Shown in pieces: positions 6,169 through 11,923 of a stretch of DNA of 11,923 nt. The first letter of the stretch is position 1. The number at the start of each line of letters is the position of its first letter. A model generated the notes under the pieces. That model did no database searches and was not told the origin of the DNA. It saw only the letters and a list, made by a program, of their open reading frames with translations. This DNA is from Thermoplasmata archaeon. Its GTDB lineage: Archaea; Thermoplasmatota; Thermoplasmata; Thermoplasmatales; Thermoplasmataceae. Position numbers and translations under genes: made by a program. The stretch is from contig JAKAYN010000007.1 in NCBI GenBank assembly GCA_021826785.1, forward strand, positions 1 through 11,923, read 5' to 3'.

Positions 6169-7258
6169 TGGCATCAGATCTGTAATATCTATGTATGAAT
6201 GATGATGTAACCGCAACTATAATACCTATTATTATTAACGATATGCTTATAACAACAGAGGAGAATGATATATATGACATAGCATACATCATGTAATTTA
6301 TCATTCCGTATATTATAAATGTAAGAGACAGCATGAAAAGTATGCCAAACCATGGTTTAATATTTTCATTGTTTATTATATTCTCTATGTATATTCCAAT
6401 CTCCCTTACAAAAAAGGCGACGAATGCCCACCAGACAAAATATGCTATAAAAACAAAGATTTTATCAAGAACTGCATTATAACGCACAGTCGCCGTATAG
6501 CTGTAAACAATGCCTGCAAAAAGTATTAAAATAGATATCACAGAGAAGAGGAATGATATCTTTGTTTCCCTGGCGTTGGCCATCATTCTAGATATAGAAT
6601 TTGCTATCAATAACCTTATTTCAAAACCGCGTTCTATAAAGTAGGATCCAAGCACTATTGTTACAAGCATTATTGCAGCCGCACTTGGATCTATGTAATA
6701 GGAATGAAATGCGTATATTGTGTATAATGTAAATATTAATGCCGATATGCCATATGTTAAAAAAACAAGCCCAAGAGGAATTGTAAACTTCCTTGCTATC
6801 TTCTTATCTTTAACGGCACGTACAATATAATAATACATTGATTCTATATTCTGGTTGTGCCTCACTATTATATGCTTTACATACCTTATTTTTATCCTTG
6901 AGGCTATTATTGGTATTATATAATCGTCCTCGGCACCATCTGAAACCAGTATAACATCATCAAATTTCTGGCTGGATAAAACATCATCGATCTGTTCGGC
7001 TATTATCTCATCAGATTTTTCACCGACCTCATCGTCACCGGTTATTAGTGCTATTTCAACGTTCTCGCCATTTCTTTTTAAATCCTCATAATGCTTTAAG
7101 GCACCAAAAAGAGCATTGGCATCAGAATCCTCCGGGTCTATTGATATTAACCTTAATGCCGCATTATAACAATCAGCATAGCCAGTGATGGGGCCTTCTA
7201 ACCCGGCCTTCATGCCAAAATCGTTGTCACGATCTATGTTGATTATTAAACTCCTCAC
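6158..7258 (-). CDS. DUF373 family membrane protein
   Basis: This 366-residue protein has a soluble N-terminal domain (about 1-155) and roughly six membrane helices (about 156-184, 188-208, 234-256, 268-290, 301-325, 331-355). The soluble domain has the DUF373 hallmarks: NIDRDNDFG at 7-15, GLEGPITGYADC at 19-30, DPEDSDANALFGALKHYE, ALITGDDEVGEKSDEIIAEQID, VSDGAEDDYIIPIIASR and a following VRHNQNIESMYYYI. The family is archaeal and conserved, but its function is unknown to me; the acidic motifs could bind a metal or nucleotide. The start is GTG (complement of 7256-7258), and starting there aligns the conserved DRDND with relatives. A TATA box 26 nt upstream suggests a leaderless transcript. 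The 3' end overlaps mptE, linking the two genes. Confidence 0.92.
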   Translation of the reverse strand: MRSLIINIDRDNDFGMKAGLEGPITGYADCYNAALRLISIDPEDSDANALFGALKHYEDLKRNGENVEIALITGDDEVGEKSDEIIAEQIDDVLSSQKFDDVILVSDGAEDDYIIPIIASRIKIRYVKHIIVRHNQNIESMYYYIVRAVKDKKIARKFTIPLGLVFLTYGISALIFTLYTIYAFHSYYIDPSAAAIMLVTIVLGSYFIERGFEIRLLIANSISRMMANARETKISFLFSVISILILFAGIVYSYTATVRYNAVLDKIFVFIAYFVWWAFVAFFVREIGIYIENIINNENIKPWFGILFMLSLTFIIYGMINYMMYAMSYISFSSVVISISLIIIGIIVAVTSSFIHRYYRSDANEG

Positions 7259-7280
7259 AGATATAAATAAATAAATTCGG

Positions 7281-7288
7281 TATATAAC
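7281..7288 (-). promoter_or_regulatory. Candidate TATA box of the DUF373-mptE operon
   Basis: The minus strand reads GTTATATA, centred about 26 nt before the GTG start at 7258. No ribosome binding site is visible, which fits a leaderless transcript. The AT-rich gap after the winged-helix gene (7259-7328) also has a run of six A on the + strand (7310-7316 region), giving a T-run that could end the upstream transcript. Confidence 0.45.
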
Positions 7289-7328
7289 TATTGTTTAACC
7301 AAAAGTTGAAAAAATATTAAATAAATAT

Positions 7329-7547
7329 TTATTTCAATGTATAGTAACCGGCACTCTTCTGCCTTGCCACCCTCTTGACATAGCCCTTGTTTGCAAGCTC
7401 CTGCAGTGCTGATGTTACAATACCCTTGCCAACACCGGCAGCCTTCATTATATCATCTGCCGTTTTTAGCTTATCTTCTGAATTTGCACCCAGTTTTTTC
7501 ATTGCATCATATACCTTCCTGGCATTGAGTGACAGTTCATCTGCCAT
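7329..7547 (-). CDS. Small winged helix-turn-helix protein
   Basis: This basic 72-residue protein consists of little more than one DNA-binding domain. Helix 1 is NARKVYDAMKKLGA (about 8-21). The helix-turn-helix is TADDIMKAAGVGKGIVTSALQELANKG (about 29-55), and a wing follows with YVKRVARQKSAGYYTLK. No effector or dimerisation domain is present. It may be a transcription regulator or an abundant DNA-binding (chromatin-like) protein; the sequence does not decide between these. AGGTGA (complement of 7552-7557) lies 4 nt before the ATG, and TATA-like sequence lies further upstream, so the mRNA should have a short leader. It is followed by the DUF373 gene on the same strand after 70 nt, which appears to have its own promoter. 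Confidence 0.88.
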   Translation of the reverse strand: MADELSLNARKVYDAMKKLGANSEDKLKTADDIMKAAGVGKGIVTSALQELANKGYVKRVARQKSAGYYTLK

Positions 7548-7551
7548 GTAT

Positions 7552-7557
7552 TCACCT
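7552..7557 (-). promoter_or_regulatory. Ribosome binding site of the winged-helix gene
   Basis: The minus strand reads AGGTGA, then ATAC and ATG. It shows that this first-in-transcript gene uses a led mRNA, unlike most other promoter-proximal genes in the window. Confidence 0.6.
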
Positions 7558-7577
7558 AAATCAGTATTTAAAAAGAA

Positions 7578-7586
7578 TATATAAAT
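7578..7586 (-). promoter_or_regulatory. Candidate TATA box of the winged-helix gene
   Basis: The minus strand reads TATTTATAT, about 35 nt before the ATG at 7547. This would give a leader of about 10 nt containing the ribosome binding site. The rest of the divergent spacer (7548-7666) is AT-rich with no coding sequence that I can support. Confidence 0.4.
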
Positions 7587-7666
7587 ATTTTTAGTTTAAA
7601 AAAATATTAATTATAAAATAAAAAGAATTAACAATAAAAATATAATTAAATAAATAATTAGGTAGC

Positions 7667-8404
7667 ATGCTAAACTTTTTAAACATAGCATCTGGCAGCC
7701 GTGGAAATTCAACAGTAATCTGGGACGAAAACGATGCTATAATCATTGACTTTGGCATATCATTAAAAAGGTACAAATACATTGAGGAAAGATTTTCAAT
7801 AACTAAAAATCGCTCCCTTTTTATAACGCATGAGCACGGGGATCATTCAAAAAATGCAAAGGCAATGTCGAAATATGCTGATGTTTATTCAAGGCAAGCA
7901 ACACTGGAATCATTAAAAATAAATGGCTATAAAATAAACGATGAGGTCGCGATAGGTAATTTTCTCATCATGGCATTGAGCATAAGCCATGATGCGGTTG
8001 ATCCTGTTGGTTACATAATAAAAAACAGGAACGTTAAAATATCCATATTTTCAGATCTTGGCTTCGTTGGTGATTCATTAATAGACGAAATGAAAAATTC
8101 AGATTTAATAGCGCTTGAGGCAAACCACGATCTCGAAATGCTTACATCAGGGCCATATCCAGAGGCATTAAAGGCCAGGATAAAAAGCAAGTATGGCCAT
8201 CTTTCAAATGAGCAGGCTGCAGAGGCCATACAACTTTCAAATAATAACTCATATATTGTTTTAACACATCTAAGCGAGAAAAATAATAATCCGGATCTTG
8301 CATACAAAACCGTTTACTATTATCTTAAAAATAGGAACTCGAGATTTAAATCAATAGAATGTGCCTCACAGGAAAATGGCAGCTCCCTTTACACCTTTCA
8401 TTAA
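7667..8404 (+). CDS. Metallo-beta-lactamase-fold hydrolase, YycJ/WalJ-like
   Basis: This 245-residue protein has the metal-binding HxHxDH motif as THEHGDH (His55, His57, Asp59, His60), a further histidine in ISHDA (His108), the bridging aspartate in SDLG (Asp130), and a late histidine in LTHLSEKNNNP. The opening ASGSRGNST and the segment SGPYPEALKARIKSKYGHLSNEQAA are characteristic of the YycJ/WalJ branch (COG1235), whose members are proposed to act on nucleic acids or phosphodiesters. It should bind two zinc or manganese ions and act in the cytoplasm. The exact substrate is not determined by the sequence. The ATG at 7667 is preceded by AGGT 3 nt upstream, and the opening LNFLNIASGSRGNS matches family starts. 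The gene appears to be transcribed alone. Confidence 0.9.
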   Translation: MLNFLNIASGSRGNSTVIWDENDAIIIDFGISLKRYKYIEERFSITKNRSLFITHEHGDHSKNAKAMSKYADVYSRQATLESLKINGYKINDEVAIGNFLIMALSISHDAVDPVGYIIKNRNVKISIFSDLGFVGDSLIDEMKNSDLIALEANHDLEMLTSGPYPEALKARIKSKYGHLSNEQAAEAIQLSNNNSYIVLTHLSEKNNNPDLAYKTVYYYLKNRNSRFKSIECASQENGSSLYTFH

Positions 8405-8435
8405 ATTCCCTGATTAAAATTATTGTTTAGCTATT

Positions 8436-8443
8436 AATATTTA
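8436..8443 (+). promoter_or_regulatory. Candidate TATA box of the flavin reductase gene
   Basis: AATATTTA is centred about 28 nt before the ATG at 8468. A better consensus match, TTTATATA at 8453-8460, is too close to the start codon to direct a transcript carrying it, unless the spacing is unusual. Confidence 0.3.
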
Positions 8444-8467
8444 TTAACATTGTTTATATACATAGTC

Positions 8468-9463
8468 ATGGAAGATTACGATCTTGTCATCATAGGTGCC
8501 GGCCCAACTGGCCTCTTTGCAACATTTCTTGCAGGTTTAAGGGATATAAACAGCATAACGTTAGAGGCACTTGATTATGTCGGCGGTCAGATACCGGAAC
8601 TGTATCCAGAAAAACCAGTATACGATGTTCAGGGAATACCAAAGATAAATGCAATAAAGTTAAGGGATCAGATGTATGAGCAGGCGAGAACATTTAACAA
8701 TAAAATCGAATTAAACAGCAAGGTCACGGATATAGTAAAGGAAGATGATATATTCAAAATAGAGGTCAACGGCGTTCAAAAGTACACTTCAAAGGCTGTT
8801 CTTCTGTGCACCGGCATAGGGGATTTTACACCAAGAAAGATAGGCTGTGAGGGTGAGGATAAATTCCTAAATAAGGGATTAACCTACACCGTTAAGGACA
8901 CGTCAAAGTTTAAGGATTTAACAGTCGCAGTTGTTGGTGGTGGCGATTCAGCCCTTGATTATGCAACCGAGCTTGCAAATACGGCAAAGCACGTTTATAT
9001 AATACATCACAGTGAGAACTTCAAGGCAGCTGAAAAGACCATAGATCTTGCCAGAAAGAATGAGAAAATCACATTCCTTGTAAACAGCTCTGTGGTTTCC
9101 ATTGATGGTGGTTCGAAACTTGAAAGCATAAAGATTAAAAACGAGGTTACAAATGATATATCAGAGCTTGGTTTAGACGCACTCGTTGTTGCAATAGGCC
9201 ATGTTGGAAAGGCAAATATATATAAATCACTGCCGCTGCAGTTAAGCCCAAATAAAAGGGGGGTTATGGTTAACAGCAAATTGGAAACAAATATACCGGG
9301 TGTATACGCTGCAGGCGATGTTGCCAGTGTGGAGGGTGAACCCGCAAACCCATTAATAGCCATAGGCGGTGCCCAGGCATACCAGGCAATAAATTATATA
9401 AAGAAGTACATAAACCCGCAGGCAGCATTCTTCGGCGGTCACAGCTCAAACCTAAAAATATAA
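8468..9463 (+). CDS. Ferredoxin-NADP reductase-like flavoprotein (YumC type)
   Basis: This 331-residue pyridine nucleotide-disulphide oxidoreductase relative has an FAD-binding GAGPTG at 10-15, the ribose-binding Glu33, and the YumC-type GGQIPELYPEKPVYDVQGIPKI block (about 39-60). A nucleotide-binding VVGGGDSALD lies at about 155-164, and the terminal FAD motif is PGVYAAGDVAS. The thioredoxin reductase CxxC is absent, as in ferredoxin/flavodoxin-NADP reductases of this fold. Where such enzymes usually have a double arginine for the 2'-phosphate of NADPH, this protein has HHSENFK at 180-186, so the electron donor or acceptor is uncertain. The frame opens upstream at a TTG at 8450, but the ATG at 8468 places the Rossmann strand DYDLVII correctly. 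It probably supports electron transfer with ferredoxin in the cytoplasm. Confidence 0.9.
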   Translation: MEDYDLVIIGAGPTGLFATFLAGLRDINSITLEALDYVGGQIPELYPEKPVYDVQGIPKINAIKLRDQMYEQARTFNNKIELNSKVTDIVKEDDIFKIEVNGVQKYTSKAVLLCTGIGDFTPRKIGCEGEDKFLNKGLTYTVKDTSKFKDLTVAVVGGGDSALDYATELANTAKHVYIIHHSENFKAAEKTIDLARKNEKITFLVNSSVVSIDGGSKLESIKIKNEVTNDISELGLDALVVAIGHVGKANIYKSLPLQLSPNKRGVMVNSKLETNIPGVYAAGDVASVEGEPANPLIAIGGAQAYQAINYIKKYINPQAAFFGGHSSNLKI

Positions 9464-9488
9464 AAAACCTTTTCAATTTATAAATTTA

Positions 9489-9496
9489 TTTATATT
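9489..9496 (+). promoter_or_regulatory. Candidate TATA box of dph2
   Basis: TTTATATT is centred about 23 nt before the ATG at 9515. There is no ribosome binding site, so the transcript is probably leaderless. Confidence 0.45.
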
Positions 9497-9514
9497 TAAT
9501 AATAATCCTTTTCC

Positions 9515-10483
9515 ATGGATGTTGTTGAGCAGCTGAAGGCAATGAACGCAAGAAGAATACTTTTGCAGATACCAGACGGTCTAAAACCATCTGCCTTCAG
9601 GCTTTTTAATATGTTTTCAAAGGATTTTAATGTGATTATAAGCTCCCAGGGTTTTTACGGCGCCTGTGATATAGGCAACAAGGAGATTTATGATAATGTT
9701 GATTGCATAGTGCAGTTTGGCCATTCGGAGATACCAAATATAAAGTATCCGAAGCCGGTCATCTTTGTTGAGTATAGAAACGATGTTATTGATCTCGACG
9801 AAAAAATATTCCATGAGCTTAAAAGGTATAAAAGCATAGGATTATTATCTTCAATACAGTACTATGATGAAATGCTTTACGTTGCAGAAATACTAAAAGG
9901 ACTTGGAATAAAAGTGGTTATAGGTAAGACGGATAAGAGAATGAAGTATCCGGGCCAGGTTCTTGGCTGCAACTTCAGTGCGGTGCACAGCGCATCATTA
10001 AACGTTGATGCTTTTCTTGTTGTAAGCACAGGAATGTTCCATGCCATTGGTGCACAGCTTGCATCAGATAAGGACGTTTACCTTCTTGATCTAAATGAAA
10101 AAAGAATAAAAAATATAAAAAGCGATGTTGATGCCTTTCTAAGAAAAAGATACGCAAGAATATCAAGGGCGCTTGATGCAAAGAAATTCTGCGTTTTAAT
10201 GGATACAAAGATAGGTCAATACAGAAGAAAGCTTGCAGAGCATATATACAATGAGATAATAGATCTTGGAATGCAGGCAATACTTGTAACAGCTGATAAC
10301 GTTAATCCATATGATATAGAAAATCTCAGATGCGATGCAGTTGTATTTACAGGATGCCCAAGGGTATCAATAGACGATGAAGAAAAGTTCAATGTACCTG
10401 TATTAACACCACAGGAGTTCAAATCGCTTTTTATAAAAAGATCAAATAGATATATTATGGATGAGATTGTTTCGGTAGATTAA
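9515..10483 (+). CDS. dph2: Diphthamide synthase Dph2 (3-amino-3-carboxypropyl transferase)
   Basis: This 322-residue enzyme starts diphthamide synthesis by moving the 3-amino-3-carboxypropyl group of S-adenosylmethionine to a histidine of elongation factor 2. Archaeal Dph2 is a homodimeric non-canonical radical enzyme whose [4Fe-4S] cluster is held by three cysteines, one from each of three similar domains. They are visible here as Cys51 (YGACD), Cys152 (LGCNFS) and Cys281 (TGCPR), spaced as in characterised archaeal Dph2. Other landmarks are LLQIPDGLKPSA near the start and STGMFHAIG. Length is normal. The gene is probably monocistronic. Its stop TAA overlaps the stop of the convergent methylthiotransferase gene through a shared TTAA. 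Confidence 0.96.
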   Translation: MDVVEQLKAMNARRILLQIPDGLKPSAFRLFNMFSKDFNVIISSQGFYGACDIGNKEIYDNVDCIVQFGHSEIPNIKYPKPVIFVEYRNDVIDLDEKIFHELKRYKSIGLLSSIQYYDEMLYVAEILKGLGIKVVIGKTDKRMKYPGQVLGCNFSAVHSASLNVDAFLVVSTGMFHAIGAQLASDKDVYLLDLNEKRIKNIKSDVDAFLRKRYARISRALDAKKFCVLMDTKIGQYRRKLAEHIYNEIIDLGMQAILVTADNVNPYDIENLRCDAVVFTGCPRVSIDDEEKFNVPVLTPQEFKSLFIKRSNRYIMDEIVSVD

Positions 10484-11685
10484 ACAATTCTGCCTATTAA
10501 ATATGTATCACCATGATCAACTATCTCAACATTTAATTTTTCATATAATTTTACATCACCATTTATTATTACAGGCCTGTAATTTACATCCCTGGCAAGG
10601 TATGCATTTTCAGTTTTTTCTGTGGCCATAACATTTAATACCATGCCATGATAACCAGAAAGCTTTTCATCCATGTATTCTCTATGCATCTCCATGATCT
10701 TTCTTGAAAATTCCTTGGTTAAATTCGATGGTGCCGGTTTCCTTGAATAATCTGGTGTGTACGGTCTCGGTGAAAACCTTGTTATATTTATTATATCAGG
10801 CCTGTATTTCTCTATGAATTTATATGTATTCTCAATGCTTTCCTCGCTTTCAGTATAATATCCTGATATTATATCCGTGGAAAACACCATGTCAGGAAAC
10901 TCTTCCTTAAATCTTTTTATTATATGTATGGCCTCTTCTATTTTATATTCCCTGTTCATTGATTTAAGCACTCTGTTGTCACCACTCTGGACGGGCAGGT
11001 GCAAAAACTTAAAGACTTTATCCTTATGATATGCATTTATCAATTTTTCAAGTATATCGTAAGTGTTCCTTGGCTCCATCATGCCAACCCTTAGCATAAA
11101 ATCGCCATTTATGCCACTTATTAAATTTATAAGATCTGCAAGGTCTATGTTTATGTCCTTTCCGTATGCCGCCGTATCAAGCGATGTTATTCTTATCTCC
11201 TTTGTTCCGGTTTCAAGTTGCATCTTTATCTGGCCAATTATTTTTTCAGGTTTTCTAGATATAAGCTTTCCCCTTGATATATGTGATATGCAGAAGTTGC
11301 AATGGCCAGTACAGCCCTGATTTATTGGTATTCCATCAAATATTGATGGCTCCTTTATTTTAACATCGTCAAGTGTTCCAGTGTAAAAGCTTCTAAACTC
11401 TTTTGGTTTTATAACTTTTATATTATCCGATTCCAATGTGTTTCCGTTAACGGTTGCAAGGCATCCAAGAACCATTACATTCCTTGATTTTTTTGATAAT
11501 TCGCCTATTCTTTTAAGCATATGATCCTCTGTGTGCTTTATAACAACACAGGTGCCTATGACACTTAAATCGGCATTATCTGGGCTCCTAACAAGCTCAT
11601 TGCCATCATTAAGCATCTTATTAACGTAAAGTGCTGCCTCTGATTTTTCAAGCGTGCAGCCGTAAGACTCAAAGTATATCTTCAT
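10480..11685 (-). CDS. tRNA t6A37 methylthiotransferase (CDKAL1/MtaB-like radical SAM)
   Basis: This 401-residue MiaB-family enzyme adds a methylthio group to N6-threonylcarbamoyladenosine at position 37 of ANN-decoding tRNAs, which steadies codon reading. The N-terminal UPF0004 domain holds the second iron-sulfur cluster with Cys10 (YGCT), Cys46 (GTCVV) and Cys75 (GCLA). The radical SAM domain has CTGHCNFC (Cys125, Cys129, Cys132), followed by RVGMMEPRNT and HLPVQSGDNRVLKSMNR. A C-terminal TRAM domain (about 345-401) would bind tRNA. Assignment to the archaeal/eukaryotic CDKAL1 group rather than MiaB or RimO rests on overall pattern and on its archaeal setting. The ATG at 11685 gives the expected start MKIYFESYGC. 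It converges with dph2. Confidence 0.93.
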   Translation of the reverse strand: MKIYFESYGCTLEKSEAALYVNKMLNDGNELVRSPDNADLSVIGTCVVIKHTEDHMLKRIGELSKKSRNVMVLGCLATVNGNTLESDNIKVIKPKEFRSFYTGTLDDVKIKEPSIFDGIPINQGCTGHCNFCISHISRGKLISRKPEKIIGQIKMQLETGTKEIRITSLDTAAYGKDINIDLADLINLISGINGDFMLRVGMMEPRNTYDILEKLINAYHKDKVFKFLHLPVQSGDNRVLKSMNREYKIEEAIHIIKRFKEEFPDMVFSTDIISGYYTESEESIENTYKFIEKYRPDIINITRFSPRPYTPDYSRKPAPSNLTKEFSRKIMEMHREYMDEKLSGYHGMVLNVMATEKTENAYLARDVNYRPVIINGDVKLYEKLNVEIVDHGDTYLIGRIV

Positions 11686-11885
11686 ATTTTTAATATGCTT
11701 TATATCGTTATTAACCTTACTAAATATAAAGTGAAAAATAAATTTATTATAAGAATTTACATATATATTTATATTAAAAATTTATAAAATAAAATCATAT
11801 AAAATATTCATAATTTTTCATTTAATAAAATTATCATTTTAATGATTAATAGAAAACTCTAAATATAGTCTTAAAATATCATATT
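11686..11885. other. Very AT-rich divergent spacer with promoters
   Basis: By direct count, 11701-11880 contains only 20 G or C in 180 bases, and 11761-11820 only 3 in 60. I see no coding sequence or RNA gene. TATA-like sequences for the minus strand gene lie at 11699-11706 and 11722-11729, but neither is ideally spaced from its ATG at 11685. A near-palindrome ATCATT-TT-AATGAT occupies 11833-11846, just upstream of the TATA box of the + strand gene. A 12-bp palindrome AATAAATTTATT lies at 11737-11748, but this is weak evidence in such AT-rich DNA. Confidence 0.6.
11860..11867 (+). promoter_or_regulatory. Candidate TATA box of the right-edge gene
   Basis: TAAATATA is centred about 23 nt before the ATG at 11886, preceded by an A-rich AAAACT that could act as a B recognition element. 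There is no ribosome binding site, so a leaderless transcript is likely. Confidence 0.45.
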
Positions 11886-11923
11886 ATGGCAGATAGCAAT
11901 AATGAAAATTACCTAAAAAAGAT
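11886..11923 (+). CDS. Start of an unidentified gene, truncated by the window edge
   Basis: ATG at 11886 opens a frame reading MADSNNENYLKK to the window end without a stop. A correctly spaced TATA-like box lies upstream. Twelve residues are too few to identify a family. Confidence 0.5.
   Translation, partial: MADSNNENYLKK

Noticed and set aside
6169..6216. Longer mptE start at 6216
   Set aside because: It would overlap the DUF373 gene by 59 nt and adds residues lacking in relatives; the ATG at 6168 has a better-spaced TGAT.
7591..7782. Minus strand frame of 63 codons, hydrophobic C-terminus
   Set aside because: It overlaps the N-terminus of the metallo-beta-lactamase-fold gene in antisense; its hydrophobic end comes from AT-rich spacer.
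8450..8467. Upstream TTG start of the flavin reductase
   Set aside because: The ATG at 8468 fits family starts, and the added residues come from a TATA-like spacer.
9975..10280. Minus strand frame of 101 codons
   Set aside because: Antisense to dph2, where the + strand has the conserved cysteine motifs; low-quality composition.
11686..11885. Possible tRNA or small RNA gene in the long spacer
   Set aside because: G+C of about 11 percent cannot support a stable tRNA fold, and no conserved tRNA motifs are visible.
1..11923. Insertion sequences, CRISPR repeats, integrase or toxin-antitoxin genes
   Set aside because: No regularly spaced repeats, transposase motifs or terminal inverted repeats were seen; the gene content is core archaeal.

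Overview
The window looks like a chromosomal segment of an AT-rich thermoacidophilic euryarchaeon of the order Thermoplasmatales. Picrophilus is my best guess from codon style (ATA Ile, AGG/AGA Arg), GGTGAT-type ribosome binding sites, very short spacers and leaderless promoters. The archaeal nature is secure: an archaeal L11-L1-L10-P1 ribosomal stalk operon, an archaeal Dph2, a DUF373 membrane protein, an MptE-type pterin kinase and a PUA/DUF1947 protein. The species is an inference. I saw no mobile element, CRISPR array, tRNA or rRNA.

Layout. 1-1726 (+): the 3' part of an unrecognised protein with cysteines clustered near the start of its visible part, followed 4 nt later by a PUA-domain RNA-binding protein. 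1750-2202 (+): a one-cysteine Bcp-type peroxiredoxin. 2209-4768 (-): the operon L11, L1, L10, P1/L12, with coupled starts. A previously easy-to-miss 57-residue two-helix membrane protein (2209-2382) follows as a fifth gene behind a T-run. 4769-4865 is a divergent promoter with an 11-bp inverted repeat. 4866-5513 (+) is a ComB-family phosphatase. It runs tail to tail into mptE (5500-6168, -), which is preceded by and overlaps a DUF373 membrane protein (6158-7258, -). 7329-7547 (-) is a small winged-helix protein. 7667-8404 (+) is a YycJ/WalJ-like metallo-beta-lactamase-fold hydrolase, and 8468-9463 (+) a ferredoxin-NADP reductase-like flavoprotein. 9515-10483 (+) is Dph2, whose stop codon shares TTAA with the stop of a convergent radical-SAM methylthiotransferase (10480-11685, -). 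A very AT-rich divergent spacer (11686-11885) ends in the first codons of another + strand gene.

Functional themes. Most of the window serves translation: the ribosomal stalk and L1, diphthamide on EF2, ms2t6A on tRNA, and a PUA protein. A second theme is redox defence (peroxiredoxin, flavin reductase). A third is a pair of genes named for methanogen cofactors (ComB-like, MptE) in what appears to be a non-methanogen. The most interesting items are the unlisted 57-residue membrane protein behind the stalk operon, the unrecognised cysteine-rich protein paired with the PUA protein, the ComB-like enzyme, the flavoprotein with neither a CxxC nor the usual NADPH-binding arginines, and the symmetrical divergent promoter.
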